DNA from: Bacteroidales bacterium
GTDB lineage: Bacteria; Bacteroidota; Bacteroidia; Bacteroidales; F082
Length of the DNA: 64,000 bases
Assembly: GCA_017394865.1 (NCBI GenBank)
Contig: JAFPWT010000013.1
Span: 26,705-90,704, forward strand
Direction of reading: 5' to 3'
Numbering within the stretch: the stretch's first letter is position 1; each line of letters begins with the position of its first letter. Position numbers and translations under genes: made by a program. The notes below the pieces were generated by a model. It saw nothing but the letters and a program-made list of their open reading frames with translations, made no database searches and was not told the DNA's origin. Positions 1 to 7,580 of the stretch are shown here, piece by piece.

Positions 1-1115
1 GTCTTCTTCAACTCGGAGCACTTGATTCGTTTCTCAGCCAATTGCGTGAGGAACAAGGCGGTACCTACCAGGGCATCACGGCCGTAGTGGATGGCGGGAT
101 AGATGACACCTCCGTTGCCTTCGCCGCCGATGACAGCGCCTACTTCCTTCATCTTCTCTACCACGTTCACTTCACCGACGGCGGCGGCGGCATACTCTTG
201 TCCATAGGAACGGGTCACGTCGCGCAGGGCACGGGTGGAGGAGAGGTTCGACACTGTCGGGCCGGGGGTGTGTTTCAGTACGAAGTCAGCCACGGAGACT
301 AAGGTGTATTCCTCGCCAAACAGCTCGCCGTCTTCCTTCACGAAGACCAGACGGTCCACGTCAGGGTCGACCACCACGCCGAAGTCGCAGCCTTGCTCCT
401 TGACGTATTGGCAGATCTGAGTGAGGTTTTGTGCCAGCGGCTCTGGGGTATGGGCGAAGTTGCCTGTGGGTTCGCAGTTCAGCTCAAGGATATCATCGAC
501 GCCCAAGGCGCGCAGCATCTTCGGGATGGCAATGCCACCGGTGCTGTTGACGGCGTCGACGGCGACTTTGAAATGAGCGGCTTTGATCACCTCTTTATTC
601 ACCAATGGCAGTTGGCAGACCATCTCCACATGCTTGTCCATCCAGCCATCGATCTGTTGATAGCTGCCGATCTTGTCAATGGTGACGAACTCGAATTCGT
701 CCTTGGCGGCCACGTCAAGTAGCCAAGCGCCCTCGGCGGCGGAGATGAACTCGCCCTTTTCGTTCAGCAGCTTCAAGGCATTCCACTGCGCCGGATTGTG
801 GCTTGCGGTGAGGATGATGCCAGCGTCGGCCTTCAGCCCTGTGACGGCGATCTCGGTGGTGGGGGTGGTGCTCAGCCCGATGTCGAGCACATCAGCACCC
901 ATGGCCTGCAGCGTACCGCAAACCACCTGGTTTACAAAGAAACCTGACATGCGTGCGTCGCGACCCACGACGATGCGTGGACGCTCGATGCCTTTACGCT
1001 GTACGAATTTCACAAATGCTGCGGTGAATTTCACCATGTCGATAGGAGTGAGGTTATCGCCGGGAACGCCACCTATGGTGCCGCGAATGCCCGAAATGGA
1101 TTTGATCAGTGTCAT
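1..1115 (-). CDS. glmM: Phosphoglucosamine mutase-type alpha-D-phosphohexomutase, 3' end off the window
   Basis: Interconverts sugar 6- and 1-phosphates, most likely glucosamine phosphates for UDP-GlcNAc and peptidoglycan synthesis, in the cytosol. I translated it by hand because it runs off the left edge: 371 codons from the ATG at 1115, with no stop inside the window. The catalytic phosphoserine motif TASHNP is at residues 103-108 (Ser105), and a metal-binding DPDVDR lies near residues 247-252 in place of the commoner DGDADR. The start MTLIKSISGIRGT is typical of the family. It is divergent from the gene at 1192, with a TAAATTTG box 45 nt upstream. The substrate (glucosamine, mannose or glucose phosphate) cannot be settled from the sequence; the second, different phosphohexomutase at 1803-3539 suggests divided roles. 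Confidence 0.85.
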   Translation of the reverse strand, partial: MTLIKSISGIRGTIGGVPGDNLTPIDMVKFTAAFVKFVQRKGIERPRIVVGRDARMSGFFVNQVVCGTLQAMGADVLDIGLSTTPTTEIAVTGLKADAGIILTASHNPAQWNALKLLNEKGEFISAAEGAWLLDVAAKDEFEFVTIDKIGSYQQIDGWMDKHVEMVCQLPLVNKEVIKAAHFKVAVDAVNSTGGIAIPKMLRALGVDDILELNCEPTGNFAHTPEPLAQNLTQICQYVKEQGCDFGVVVDPDVDRLVFVKEDGELFGEEYTLVSVADFVLKHTPGPTVSNLSSTRALRDVTRSYGQEYAAAAVGEVNVVEKMKEVGAVIGGEGNGGVIYPAIHYGRDALVGTALFLTQLAEKRIKCSELKK

Positions 1116-1160
1116 CTTATAATAAAATGGTTAATTGTCCGTTAAATGTGAAACAAAGTG

Positions 1161-1168
1161 CAAATTTA
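1161..1168 (-). promoter_or_regulatory. Bacteroidota -7 box for the phosphohexomutase gene
   Basis: Reads TAAATTTG on the minus strand, matching TAnnTTTG, and lies 45 nt from the ATG at 1115. It is back to back with the plus-strand box at 1170. Confidence 0.5.
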
Positions 1169-1169
1169 G

Positions 1170-1177
1170 TATTTTTG
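1170..1177 (+). promoter_or_regulatory. Bacteroidota -7 box for the MORN-like gene
   Basis: TATTTTTG matches TAnnTTTG and lies 14 nt upstream of the ATG at 1192, so the leader would be very short. I see no clear -33 box. Confidence 0.4.
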
Positions 1178-1191
1178 CAAATAAAAAACAA

Positions 1192-1806
1192 ATGATGAAA
1201 AAAATCTTCTTCGCCCTGATGGCTTTTTTGATGACTTCCAACCTTGTGGCTCAGGATCTTAACCGTACTGATGAACAGGGACGACGACAAGGCAAGTGGG
1301 TGGGTTATTTTCCCAGCGGACAAAAACGCTACGAGGGCAGTTTCAAGGATGACAAATGCCAGGGTACCTTTAAATATTATGATGAGAAAGGGACTCTGAA
1401 AGCCACCAATACTTTCGACAAGTCGGGGACGAAGGCGCTCAATAAGACGTATGCATCCAACGGAACAATCATTGCCACAGGTTATTACATCAACCAGAAA
1501 AAGGAAGGCGAATGGCGTTTCTTCGAGTCAGACGGCAAACTGCTCACCGTGGAGGAATATAAAGACGGTCTTGCACACGGTCTCTCGAAAACATACTATG
1601 AAACCGGAGTCCTAATGTCGGAACGGCAATATGTAAACGATGTAATGGAAGGACCGGCAAAGAACTACTATCCTTCAGGTGCCCTGAAAGAGGAGGGAGA
1701 GTTCCATAATGACAAGAAATCAGGCATTTGGAAGACCTATAACGAAGATGGCGACGTCATCAGCGTCGAAAACTACAGTGTTCCCCAACTCAAAGGGTTT
1801 AATTAA
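1192..1806 (+). CDS. Secreted MORN-repeat (YwqK-like) protein
   Basis: A 204-residue protein of unknown role. I place the start at the tandem ATGs at 1192/1195 because the next residues (MMKKIFFALMAFLMTSNLVAQ) form a classical signal peptide ending in an AQ cleavage site; the longer reading from 1135 adds an unlikely leader. After the signal come repeated units of the MORN/YwqK type, with W-x-x-Y/F, G-x-x-K and Y-x-x-G-x-L/K patterns such as 'GKWVGYFPSGQKRYEG' and 'GIWKTYNEDGDVISVE'. Such proteins are common in Bacteroidota and are often labelled antitoxin components by homology to YwqK, but an exported protein is unlikely to be an antitoxin. It is convergent with the gene at 1803 and overlaps its stop by 4 nt. 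Confidence 0.75.
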   Translation: MMKKIFFALMAFLMTSNLVAQDLNRTDEQGRRQGKWVGYFPSGQKRYEGSFKDDKCQGTFKYYDEKGTLKATNTFDKSGTKALNKTYASNGTIIATGYYINQKKEGEWRFFESDGKLLTVEEYKDGLAHGLSKTYYETGVLMSERQYVNDVMEGPAKNYYPSGALKEEGEFHNDKKSGIWKTYNEDGDVISVENYSVPQLKGFN

Positions 1807-3539
1807 TTTGGGCATCCTTTGACGTAGTCGTCCATGTTTTCGCGTCCGTCGCGCTCAGCAGCCCTGTAATAATAGCACATCATGTCAAAGTCGTTGAGGA
1901 CGAAATAGGTCCTGCCAAGACCGAATTCGGCGTCGGCATAGTTGGGACGGATCTCCAGCGCTTTCTGATAGTCGAGGATGGCGTCGTTATACCGTCCTTG
2001 GTTGAACTTGGTGCAAGCACGGTAATAATAGGCTTCGCTGTTGTTATTGTCGTATTTGATGGCCAAGGTAAATTGCTCTTCGGCTTCGGCAAAACGTGAA
2101 GATCGATACATCAGTTCAATGCCTTTGTCAAGGGCAACACGGCTCTTCTCGGGGTTGTTGGTGCAGCTGGCAAAGAGGATGCAGAACAGCAGCAGGCAAG
2201 CGAAACTCTTTACGATATCCGACACTTTCTTGACCACATCTTTCAGCTTATGTTCGTCTTTGGCTTCTGCCAGGAAACGAAGGTAAGGCTCGGTGTTGGA
2301 AGGCCTGATGTTGAACCACCAGTCGGGGTAGTCGAGGCGATATCCATCGAAATCGAGATAACGTTCAGGTTTCTCGATGCCGGCAAAATGGTCGCGGACG
2401 GCGTCCATGGCCTCTTGTTTGCGTTCCAGTTTGAAGTTAATCTCGCCGGAGTTGTGATATTGTGAGATTTCCTTGACGATGTTGCTCATGGTACGGCCTT
2501 GGCGTTTGAATTCCGCCAGAAGGCGAAGCACGATGGAGGCAGCCAGCAGCGCTGAGTCAGAATAGTAGAATTCACGGAAATAATAGTGTCCGGCCAGTTC
2601 GCCGCCATATACGCCGTCGAGCTCGCGGAGTTTCAATGCGGCGTAGGCGCGACCCACACGCCAGGTCTCCACCTTGGCTTGGTAACGGTTGAGGTATTCC
2701 TGGATGGCGCGTGAGCTACGGATGTCCTGCAACACGATACCTTTTTCGTGTTTCTCACCAATGAAATAGTTGCCTAAGAAGGCGATCATCAGGTCGGGGG
2801 AGATGAAGTTGCCCAGCTCGTCGATGAAAGTAATACGGTCGGCGTCGCCGTCGAAGAGCAGTCCGATGTCGCATTTCTCTTTCTTCACCAACGCTTTGAT
2901 CTGTTCTTGACTGACAGCCTCAAGCGGATTGGGTTCATGGCTGGGGAAGTTGCCGTCGAGGGTATCGTTGATGTAATGGGCCTTGCCGATGAGTTGATGG
3001 ACGAATAGCGATGACATGCCGCTGCTGCAGTCCACAGCGATATTGAGGTTGGAGAGGTCGCCAACGTATTGTTTCTGGAATTCCAGATAGTCGTCTTTGA
3101 CTTCTTTATGGCGGATGACGCCTTTCTTTGCGACAGGCACGCAGGCTTCATCACTTTCCACAAAAGCTTCCAGCTTATTCAGCCCTGTATCGTATCCCAC
3201 CGGAAGAGCGTTGGTACGCGAGATCTTCAGCCCATTGTGGTTCTTGGGGTTGTGTGAGGCAGTGATCATCACGGAGGCATCGTAGCCATAACGGGCGGTG
3301 CTCCAGTAGACCATTGGGGTGGTGGAGAGGCCGATCTCGTCAACATTGACACCGCTGTCGGTGATGCCTCGGGTGAGCTGCTCGAAGAAGGTGTCCGACG
3401 ACAGACGCATGTCGCGACCCACTAAAACAGTGTCTACGTCGAGTATTCTGTGAAGGAAATATCCGATGCGGTATGCAATCTCTTCGTTGAGGTCGGTGCC
3501 CCATTCTCCTCTGATGTCGTATGCTTTGAATGCTTTCAT
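1803..3539 (-). CDS. manB: Phosphomannomutase/phosphoglucomutase fused in frame to a TPR lipoprotein
   Basis: Residues 1-445 form a full-length phosphohexomutase: TASHNP 93-98 (catalytic Ser95), metal-binding DGDADR 230-235, sugar-binding GGELAGH 312-318 and phosphate-binding RPSNTEP 412-418. This enzyme normally ends near residue 455. Here the frame continues without a stop into a hydrophobic stretch (FACLLLFCILFASC, 446-459) that looks exactly like a lipoprotein signal with lipobox Cys459, followed by three TPR-like helix pairs (about 470-565). A cytosolic enzyme joined to an exported lipoprotein makes little topological sense, so there may be two genes with a lost or missed stop. In-frame GTG codons at 2237 and 2225 could start a separate lipoprotein. 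It is the last gene of the GNAT/mltG/manB operon, 2 nt after mltG. Confidence 0.8.
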   Translation of the reverse strand: MKAFKAYDIRGEWGTDLNEEIAYRIGYFLHRILDVDTVLVGRDMRLSSDTFFEQLTRGITDSGVNVDEIGLSTTPMVYWSTARYGYDASVMITASHNPKNHNGLKISRTNALPVGYDTGLNKLEAFVESDEACVPVAKKGVIRHKEVKDDYLEFQKQYVGDLSNLNIAVDCSSGMSSLFVHQLIGKAHYINDTLDGNFPSHEPNPLEAVSQEQIKALVKKEKCDIGLLFDGDADRITFIDELGNFISPDLMIAFLGNYFIGEKHEKGIVLQDIRSSRAIQEYLNRYQAKVETWRVGRAYAALKLRELDGVYGGELAGHYYFREFYYSDSALLAASIVLRLLAEFKRQGRTMSNIVKEISQYHNSGEINFKLERKQEAMDAVRDHFAGIEKPERYLDFDGYRLDYPDWWFNIRPSNTEPYLRFLAEAKDEHKLKDVVKKVSDIVKSFACLLLFCILFASCTNNPEKSRVALDKGIELMYRSSRFAEAEEQFTLAIKYDNNNSEAYYYRACTKFNQGRYNDAILDYQKALEIRPNYADAEFGLGRTYFVLNDFDMMCYYYRAAERDGRENMDDYVKGCPN

Positions 3540-3541
3540 GT

Positions 3542-4579
3542 TTATCTGATTTCTTTTATTTTCCTGTGATATTTTTCCGCGTTACGGTTGTGTTCTGACA
3601 ATGTTTTGGCGAAGACGTGATATCCTGAGAGATCGTCTTTGGCGCAAAAATAATAATAATTATGCTTCTCCGTGTTTAAAACCGCATTAATTGATGCTAA
3701 CGACGGGATGCAGATCGGTCCCGGTGGCAGTCCGGGATATTTGTAGGTGTTGTAAGGTGACTCCACTTCCTTATGCACGTTCAATACCCGTTTCAGTCCG
3801 AAGTCGCCCACGGCGAACACCAAGGTGGGATCAGCCTGCAGCAGCCATCCGCTCTTCAGTCGGTTCATGTACACGCCGGCGATTCGCGACATCTCGTTAG
3901 TCTTGTTGGTCTCCTTGTCGACGATGGAGGCCAGGGTGCTCACTTGGATGGGGGTGAGTCCCAATGTTTTGGCTTTGTCGCACCGATCGGCGTTCCAGTA
4001 TTTGTCGTATTCCTTCTTCATTTTACTGACAAACTGTGCTGCGTCGGTGTTCCAATAGAACTCATAGGTATTGGGTAGGAACATGGCCGGGATGGTTTCG
4101 CGTGTGAATCCCAGCTCGGCGAGATGTCCACTGTCGTTGAGGTAACTCACGATACTGAGCGAGTCGGCCTCGATCTGCTCACTGACACGTCCTGCCAGCA
4201 TGGCGACGTCGCGCATGTTGTTGAATGTCACTTTGACAGGCGTCTGAAGTCCACCACGCAGCATGTTGCAAAGTTGCTTGTTGCTCATGCCGTTCTTCAG
4301 GATATACCTTCCAGGATGGATGTTTTGGCTACATTTCTTGGATGCGGCGACGGCCTCGAAACTTTTCTTGTTTACAATGATTTCATGGGTGTATAGCGAA
4401 TCCTTGATCTGCTCGAAACTGGCGCCGGTTGGGACGTAGAGGGAGAACTCGGTGCCACCAGGTGTAGTGACATTAGAACGCATCATCATGCCATAGAACC
4501 GTAATCCGAAAAAGGCCAGAACGGCGAGGATGGCGATGACGATGACAATAACAAGGATGATGATTGTTTTCTTTTTCAT
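3542..4579 (-). CDS. mltG: Endolytic murein transglycosylase MltG (YceG-like)
   Basis: An inner-membrane enzyme that cuts nascent peptidoglycan strands and is thought to set glycan length. The 345 residues start with one membrane anchor (about residues 5-27), followed by the periplasmic YceG domain. The signature block ASIVDKET (217-224) is followed by IAGVYMNRLKSGWLLQADPT (233-252) and the C-terminal NTYKYPGLPPGPICIPS (277-293), all typical. The usual block reads IVEKET, so a Glu position near the active site is Asp here; I cannot tell from sequence whether this is normal for the lineage. The start overlaps the stop of the upstream acetyltransferase by 4 nt (ATGA), so the two are translationally coupled. 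Confidence 0.9.
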   Translation of the reverse strand: MKKKTIIILVIVIVIAILAVLAFFGLRFYGMMMRSNVTTPGGTEFSLYVPTGASFEQIKDSLYTHEIIVNKKSFEAVAASKKCSQNIHPGRYILKNGMSNKQLCNMLRGGLQTPVKVTFNNMRDVAMLAGRVSEQIEADSLSIVSYLNDSGHLAELGFTRETIPAMFLPNTYEFYWNTDAAQFVSKMKKEYDKYWNADRCDKAKTLGLTPIQVSTLASIVDKETNKTNEMSRIAGVYMNRLKSGWLLQADPTLVFAVGDFGLKRVLNVHKEVESPYNTYKYPGLPPGPICIPSLASINAVLNTEKHNYYYFCAKDDLSGYHVFAKTLSEHNRNAEKYHRKIKEIR

Positions 4580-5097
4580 GCTTGGTTGATTTTCTGGTAA
4601 AACACAGCGTCGAGAAAGCCTTCCGGGGTTTTGATCCAGTCTTTACGGAGTCCACTTTCGACGAATCCAAGATTCATAAACAGATGTTGGCTTTCCTTGT
4701 TCTGCACATCGATCAGGCAGTGTACCTGATGGACCATGACATCACGGAATAGATAGTCGAGGCACAGCGCCACGGCTTTGGTGGCATAGCCTTGGCCGCG
4801 ATAGGTTTTTTCGATGAGGACGCCGATGCCGATGCGGCTGTTGACGGGGTCGAAATCAAACAGGTCGATGCTTCCGATGGGGCGGGCGACATCGTCGTGG
4901 CAGACCATCAGACGGAGTTGTCGGTTGGTCACTAGATCGCTGTTGCCCAGCAGGAACTGCTCCACTTGAAACAGTGAGACGGGACAACTGGTCTCGCTCA
5001 CCCGCCAAACACTTCGATCATTCTCCCATTCGTAGATCTGACGGGCATCCTCAGGCTCAGCGATTCGTAGTGAAATTTTTCCGTCAGAAGTGAACAT
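4576..5097 (-). CDS. GNAT-family N-acetyltransferase (RimJ/SpeG-like)
   Basis: Transfers an acetyl group from acetyl-CoA to an amine; the substrate is not identifiable. It has 173 residues from an ATG at 5097. A longer reading to 5205 exists, but its first 36 residues are low-complexity and cover the promoter region. The acetyl-CoA loop is visible as the pattern RGQGYATKAV, preceded by IGIGVLIEKTY and followed by 'NKESQHLFMNLGFVESG', the usual last strands of RimJ/RimL/SpeG-type enzymes. It is the first gene of the leftward operon with mltG and the phosphomannomutase. Confidence 0.85.
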   Translation of the reverse strand: MFTSDGKISLRIAEPEDARQIYEWENDRSVWRVSETSCPVSLFQVEQFLLGNSDLVTNRQLRLMVCHDDVARPIGSIDLFDFDPVNSRIGIGVLIEKTYRGQGYATKAVALCLDYLFRDVMVHQVHCLIDVQNKESQHLFMNLGFVESGLRKDWIKTPEGFLDAVFYQKINQA

Positions 5098-5138
5098 ATG
5101 GCATATTTTTTGATTATTTCTGAATGTTTTTTTCTTGA

Positions 5139-5146
5139 CAAAAATA
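5139..5146 (-). promoter_or_regulatory. -7 box for the GNAT/mltG/manB operon
   Basis: Minus-strand TATTTTTG (TAnnTTTG), 42 nt upstream of the ATG at 5097. This spacing supports the shorter start chosen for the acetyltransferase. Confidence 0.5.
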
Positions 5147-5216
5147 CACTTTTTGGTGCAATAAAGACGGAAAAAACGCATTAATGTACTAGAAAACCGA
5201 AACAAGTTATCATAAT

Positions 5217-6605
5217 ATGTGGAAGAATAAAAAAGGGATGACCCCCATGAGGGCGGTCGTGGTTGCTGTGGCCCTATTTGTCATGGCAGTAAGTGGAAAC
5301 AGTGTGTATGCACAAAACAGGCCTGACTTCGTGGATGCCGCTGAGGCTAGCGTCAACGCTGTGGTGCATATCAAGACGACGATGATCCAAAAGACTGCGG
5401 TTTACGACAATTTCTTCGGATTCTTCGATCCGTTCTTCAGCTACCCCGGGCAGACCCAGACCAGCAAGGTTGAGGCCTATGGCTCTGGCGTGGTGATCTC
5501 ACCCGACGGGTATATCGTGACGAACAACCATGTGGTGGACGGCGCCAGTAACGTGGAAGTGACCTTTAATAATAAGATGGTGCGCAAAGCTACCATCGTG
5601 GGCACCGACCCGACGTCGGACCTCGCCCTGATCAAGGTGGATGCCTCAGGCCTCGATTATCTGGTGTTCGGCGACTCCGACAAGGTGAAGGTCGGCGAAT
5701 GGGTGTTGGCGGTAGGCAATCCCTTCAACCTCACTTCGACGGTGACCGCTGGTATTGTGAGCGCCAAAGCCCGTAACATCGGCATCTTGGGTGAGGGAAG
5801 CAATGTGGAATCGTTCATTCAGACCGACGCCGCCGTCAACAGAGGCAACAGTGGTGGCGCCTTGGTGAACACCCGAGGCGAGCTGATCGGCATCAATGCC
5901 GCCATCGCATCGCACACCGGCTCCTATGAGGGCTATTCGTTCGCCATCCCTTCCAACATCGTTCGCAAGGTGGTCGACGACCTGTTGATGTACGGTCAAA
6001 CTCAACGTGCTTATATCGGGATCTATCCCCAGGAGATGGATGCATCACTGGCCGAAAAAGCCAGAATGAAAGACATCAAGGGTGTTTACGTGAAGAATGT
6101 CACCAACGAAGGTGCCGCTCAAAAAGCCGGTATCAAGGCTGGCGATGTATTGACTAGTATCAACGGTAACGAAGTGAACACCATAACTCAACTGTTGGAA
6201 GCAGTAAACCAATACCGTCCAGGCGATAAGGTGAACGTCGACGTGGTACGCAGTGGAAAGAAACTTAGCTTCACACTTTCACTTCTCAATGAGTCCGGCT
6301 CGACCGACGTGGTCAAGAAAGGGGAGAGTTTCTTCAATTCTTCTATGGGCCTCGTGCTGCAGCCGATCTCCAAGAGTGAGATGAATAACCTGCATATCAA
6401 AAGCGGACTTAAGATCATCGAGATCCGCCAAGGCCCCTTCCAAGGTTCAGGTGTGGAGGGATATATCATCAGTGCCATCAACGGCAAGAGCGTCTCATCG
6501 AAGAGTGAGCTCGAGTCCGCTTTGGCCAACAACAAGACTCGTAGGGTTTATATCGAAGGAGTCTATCCGAACGGCATGAAGATGAATTTTGAGTATTACA
6601 ACTAA
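5217..6605 (+). CDS. degP: Periplasmic HtrA/DegP-type serine protease with two PDZ domains
   Basis: An envelope quality-control protease and chaperone of 462 residues. The N-terminal hydrophobic segment (12-32, ending YAQ) is a signal peptide. The trypsin-like domain carries the full catalytic triad: His105 (TNNHVVDG), Asp135 (TSDLALIK) and Ser212 (NRGNSGGAL). Two PDZ domains follow, about 255-355 and 375-462; the first has the usual AGIKAGDVLTSINGNEV. The gene is 22 nt upstream of rpoD and probably shares transcripts with it. Upstream is an A+T-rich intergenic region shared with the divergent GNAT gene. Confidence 0.93.
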   Translation: MWKNKKGMTPMRAVVVAVALFVMAVSGNSVYAQNRPDFVDAAEASVNAVVHIKTTMIQKTAVYDNFFGFFDPFFSYPGQTQTSKVEAYGSGVVISPDGYIVTNNHVVDGASNVEVTFNNKMVRKATIVGTDPTSDLALIKVDASGLDYLVFGDSDKVKVGEWVLAVGNPFNLTSTVTAGIVSAKARNIGILGEGSNVESFIQTDAAVNRGNSGGALVNTRGELIGINAAIASHTGSYEGYSFAIPSNIVRKVVDDLLMYGQTQRAYIGIYPQEMDASLAEKARMKDIKGVYVKNVTNEGAAQKAGIKAGDVLTSINGNEVNTITQLLEAVNQYRPGDKVNVDVVRSGKKLSFTLSLLNESGSTDVVKKGESFFNSSMGLVLQPISKSEMNNLHIKSGLKIIEIRQGPFQGSGVEGYIISAINGKSVSSKSELESALANNKTRRVYIEGVYPNGMKMNFEYYN

Positions 6606-6627
6606 AAAACAGCAATAAAAGAAGATT

Positions 6628-7494
6628 ATGAAACAACTGAAAATTTCGAAATCCATTACCAACCGCGATGCCGGCACCTTGGAGAAGTATCTCCAGGACA
6701 TCGCGAAGGAGAGCCTGGTCACTCCCGAGGAGGAGGTGGAACTGGCTCAACGCATCAAAGCCGGCGACCAGCAGGCCCTCGACCGTCTGGTCAGGGCTAA
6801 CCTCAGGTTTGTCGTCTCTGTGGCCAAACAGTACCAAAACCAAGGACTGTCGCTGCAGGACCTGATCAACGAAGGCAACGTGGGTCTCATCAAGGCGGCA
6901 CAACGTTTCGACGAGACCCGCGGCTTCAAGTTCATCTCCTATGCCGTGTGGTGGATCCGTCAGTCCATCCTTCAGGCGGTGGCTGAACAGGCCCGTACCA
7001 TCCGTTTGCCCCTTAACCAGGTGGGCGCCGTGAGCAAGCTGAAGAAGACTGCTGCCATGCTCGAACAGGAGTATCAGCGCAAGCCTTCCACCGCTGAGCT
7101 GGCCAAGGAACTCGATATGTCCGAAGCCAAGGTGCAAAGCCTGTTGGGTATGAACCTGCGTCAGATCTCGACCGACGCCCCTCTCGATGAGGACGACGAA
7201 GGCAGCTTCCTCGATGTGTATGTCGACCAGGAGTCTTCCGCCACCGACGAGGCCGTGGAGAACGAGTCGAACAACACTGCCATCCAGCGCTCCCTGAAGG
7301 CACTCTCCGACAAGGAACGCCAAGTGCTCTCCATGTACTATGGCATCGGCACCGCCCGCGAATATTCGCTCGACGAAATCGCCCTCGCCATGGGTATCTC
7401 ACGCGAAAGGACCAGACAGATCAGGGATCGCGCCCTGAAACGCCTGAAATCCAATCCCGATACCTCTCTGTATCAGATGTATATGAACCAGTAA
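6628..7494 (+). CDS. rpoD: Primary sigma factor RpoD (short Bacteroidota type)
   Basis: The housekeeping sigma-70 factor that directs RNA polymerase to TAnnTTTG promoters. Its 288 residues match the short Bacteroidota form that lacks a long region 1.1. The start MKQLKISKSITNRDAGTLEKYL is a lineage hallmark. Region 2 is visible as 'NLRFVVSVAKQYQNQGL' and 'GFKFISYAVWWIRQSI', and region 4 as 'YSLDEIALAMGISRERTRQI' near the C-terminus. It lies directly downstream of the HtrA gene. Confidence 0.96.
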   Translation: MKQLKISKSITNRDAGTLEKYLQDIAKESLVTPEEEVELAQRIKAGDQQALDRLVRANLRFVVSVAKQYQNQGLSLQDLINEGNVGLIKAAQRFDETRGFKFISYAVWWIRQSILQAVAEQARTIRLPLNQVGAVSKLKKTAAMLEQEYQRKPSTAELAKELDMSEAKVQSLLGMNLRQISTDAPLDEDDEGSFLDVYVDQESSATDEAVENESNNTAIQRSLKALSDKERQVLSMYYGIGTAREYSLDEIALAMGISRERTRQIRDRALKRLKSNPDTSLYQMYMNQ

Positions 7495-7514
7495 TCAAAA
7501 AAGATCCCGTTTTA

Positions 7515-7546
7515 TTTGCTTTTTTATCATAGGTGTCGTACATTTG
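7515..7546 (+). promoter_or_regulatory. Promoter of the polysaccharide/fatty-acid-kinase gene group
   Basis: TTTG at 7515-7518, a 20-nt spacer, then TACATTTG at 7539-7546: a full -33/-7 match. The ATG at 7581 is 35 nt downstream. Confidence 0.65.
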
Positions 7547-7580
7547 CAGGTTATTTGTCTCTAAGCAACAATAGACCTCT

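Noticed and set aside
6478-7323. A 281-codon open frame antisense to rpoD
   Set aside because: rpoD is unmistakable in the forward frame; the reverse translation resembles no protein family.
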